Part shown: positions 4,885 through 5,556 of the stretch, in pieces | Layout: every line of letters begins with the position of its first letter | How positions within the stretch are numbered: the first letter of the stretch is position 1 | Source: Alphaproteobacteria bacterium | GTDB lineage: Bacteria > Pseudomonadota > Alphaproteobacteria > Rhizobiales > Rhizobiaceae | Assembly: GCA_017308345.1 (NCBI GenBank) | Contig: JAFKFE010000436.1 | Location: 1-5,556 of the forward strand | Reading direction: 5' to 3' | DNA: 5,556 bases | Position numbers and translations under genes: made by a program | Notes under the pieces: model-generated | What the model saw: only the letters and a program-made list of their open reading frames with translations | Databases searched by the model: none | Told to the model about the DNA's origin: nothing

Positions 4885-5556
4885 TGGCGTCCGCGATCCA
4901 CCTCACGCCTTCCGCGCTGCCGGCGGCCGGGATGAAGAAGCACCGGTCCACGTCGTGGATCACGCTCGCCGCGGCGCTGATCTCCCTCGTCGCGCTGCTG
5001 CCGCTCGGCTTCATCGTCTGGGTCGCGATCCAGACCGGCTGGGATACGGTGGTGGCGCTGATCTTCCGCCCGCGCGTCGGTGAACTGCTGGTCAACACCA
5101 CGCTACTCGTCATCGTCACCGTGCCGATCGCCATCGCGCTGGCGGTGGCGCTGGCCTGGCTGACCGAGCGCAGCGACCTGCCGGGCAACCGCTGGTGGTC
5201 CTGGCTGTCGGTCGCGCCGCTCGCCATCCCCGCCTTCGTGCACAGCTATGCCTGGATCAGCTTTGTTCCAGGCCTGCACGGGCTATGGGCCGGCGTGCTG
5301 GTCTCCGTTGTCGCCTATTTCCCGTTCCTCTATTTGCCGATCTCCGCCGCGTTGCGCCGGCTTGATCCGGCGCTGGAAGACGCGGCGGCGGCGCTTGGCC
5401 TTGGCCCGGGGCGGGTTTTCGCGCGCGTCGTGCTGCCGCAGCTGAGGCTCGCCATCTGCGGCGGATCGCTGCTGGTCGGCCTGCATCTGCTGGCCGAATA
5501 CGGCCTCTATGTCTTCATCCGCTTCGACACGTTCACCACCGCGATCGTCGACCAGT
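4884..5556 (+). CDS. fbpB: Iron(III) ABC transporter permease, N-terminal part (runs off the right edge)
   Basis: An open frame of 224 codons reaches the window end without a stop. Hydrophobic segments lie at about 25-49, 67-93, 106-126, 131-155 and 187-210. Between the last two is the EAA loop that contacts the ATPase: [10 protein letters not shown] at 165-174 followed by VVLPQL at 182-187, with the conserved Glu, Gly and Leu-Pro. This is the first half of an FbpB/SfuB/HitB-type permease, normally about 550 residues with two such halves; the second half would lie outside the window. It forms the inner-membrane channel for Fe3+ delivered by the FbpA-type protein upstream. The ATG at 4884 has no clear ribosome site, only GGCGG 13 bases away; ATG 4932 (M17, MKKHR) is an alternative start just before the first span. 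The gene is 160 bases after fbpA and behind a terminator. Confidence 0.9.
   Translation, partial: MASAIHLTPSALPAAGMKKHRSTSWITLAAALISLVALLPLGFIVWVAIQTGWDTVVALIFRPRVGELLVNTTLLVIVTVPIAIALAVALAWLTERSDLPGNRWWSWLSVAPLAIPAFVHSYAWISFVPGLHGLWAGVLVSVVAYFPFLYLPISAALRRLDPALEDAAAALGLGPGRVFARVVLPQLRLAICGGSLLVGLHLLAEYGLYVFIRFDTFTTAIVDQ

Noticed and set aside
1..5556. CRISPR arrays, tRNA or rRNA genes, insertion sequences, phage or attachment sites.
   Set aside because: No spaced direct repeats, tRNA-like cloverleaf, transposase frame or terminal inverted repeats were seen; the window is packed with ordinary chromosomal genes.

Overview
The window looks like a chromosomal segment of a GC-rich alphaproteobacterium, most likely Hyphomicrobiales (a Mesorhizobium- or Phyllobacteriaceae-like genome). 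The basis is the high GC, the codon use, an ECF sigma/DUF1109 pair of the SigF/NrsF kind, and a TGA-N9-TCA iron-responsive operator in front of a ferric-iron transporter gene, a site type known from rhizobial RirA. The taxonomic call is inference; no rRNA or other marker is present.

Layout. (1) 1-183, plus strand: the last 60 codons of a 3-hydroxybutyryl-CoA dehydrogenase. (2) 208-2214, minus strand, convergent with it: a membrane-anchored three-PAS GGDEF diguanylate cyclase related to E. coli DgcE in its C-terminal half. (3) 2215-2336: a 122-base gap with a perfect 7-bp hairpin. (4) 2337-2975 and 2977-3513, minus strand: an anti-sigma factor (NrsF, DUF1109, six membrane spans, two cysteines) and its ECF sigma factor, separated by one base. 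(5) 3514-3718: a divergent intergenic region with a probable self-recognised ECF promoter facing left and a probable iron operator plus core promoter facing right. (6) 3719-4723, plus strand: a periplasmic ferric-iron binding protein with an intact iron-binding set. (7) 4724-4883: a strong intrinsic terminator, then a possible short upstream ORF whose stop overlaps the next start. (8) 4884-5556, plus strand, open at the right edge: the first half of the iron ABC permease.

How it works together. The right half is an iron-uptake operon: the FbpA-type protein captures Fe3+ in the periplasm and hands it to the FbpB-type permease; an ATPase subunit is expected beyond the window. The terminator after fbpA probably lets the binding protein be made in excess over the permease. 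The left half is a stress-signalling unit: NrsF holds the sigma factor at the membrane until a signal (heavy metals, in the Caulobacter precedent) releases it, and the sigma factor then activates its own promoter. Whether the downstream cyclase belongs to the same transcript is open.

I did not find a wholly new system. The most useful signals are regulatory: the GTAACA-N16-CGAA promoter, the TGA-N9-TCA box, the terminator/overlapping-ORF arrangement before fbpB, and a cyclase whose I-site lacks its arginine.
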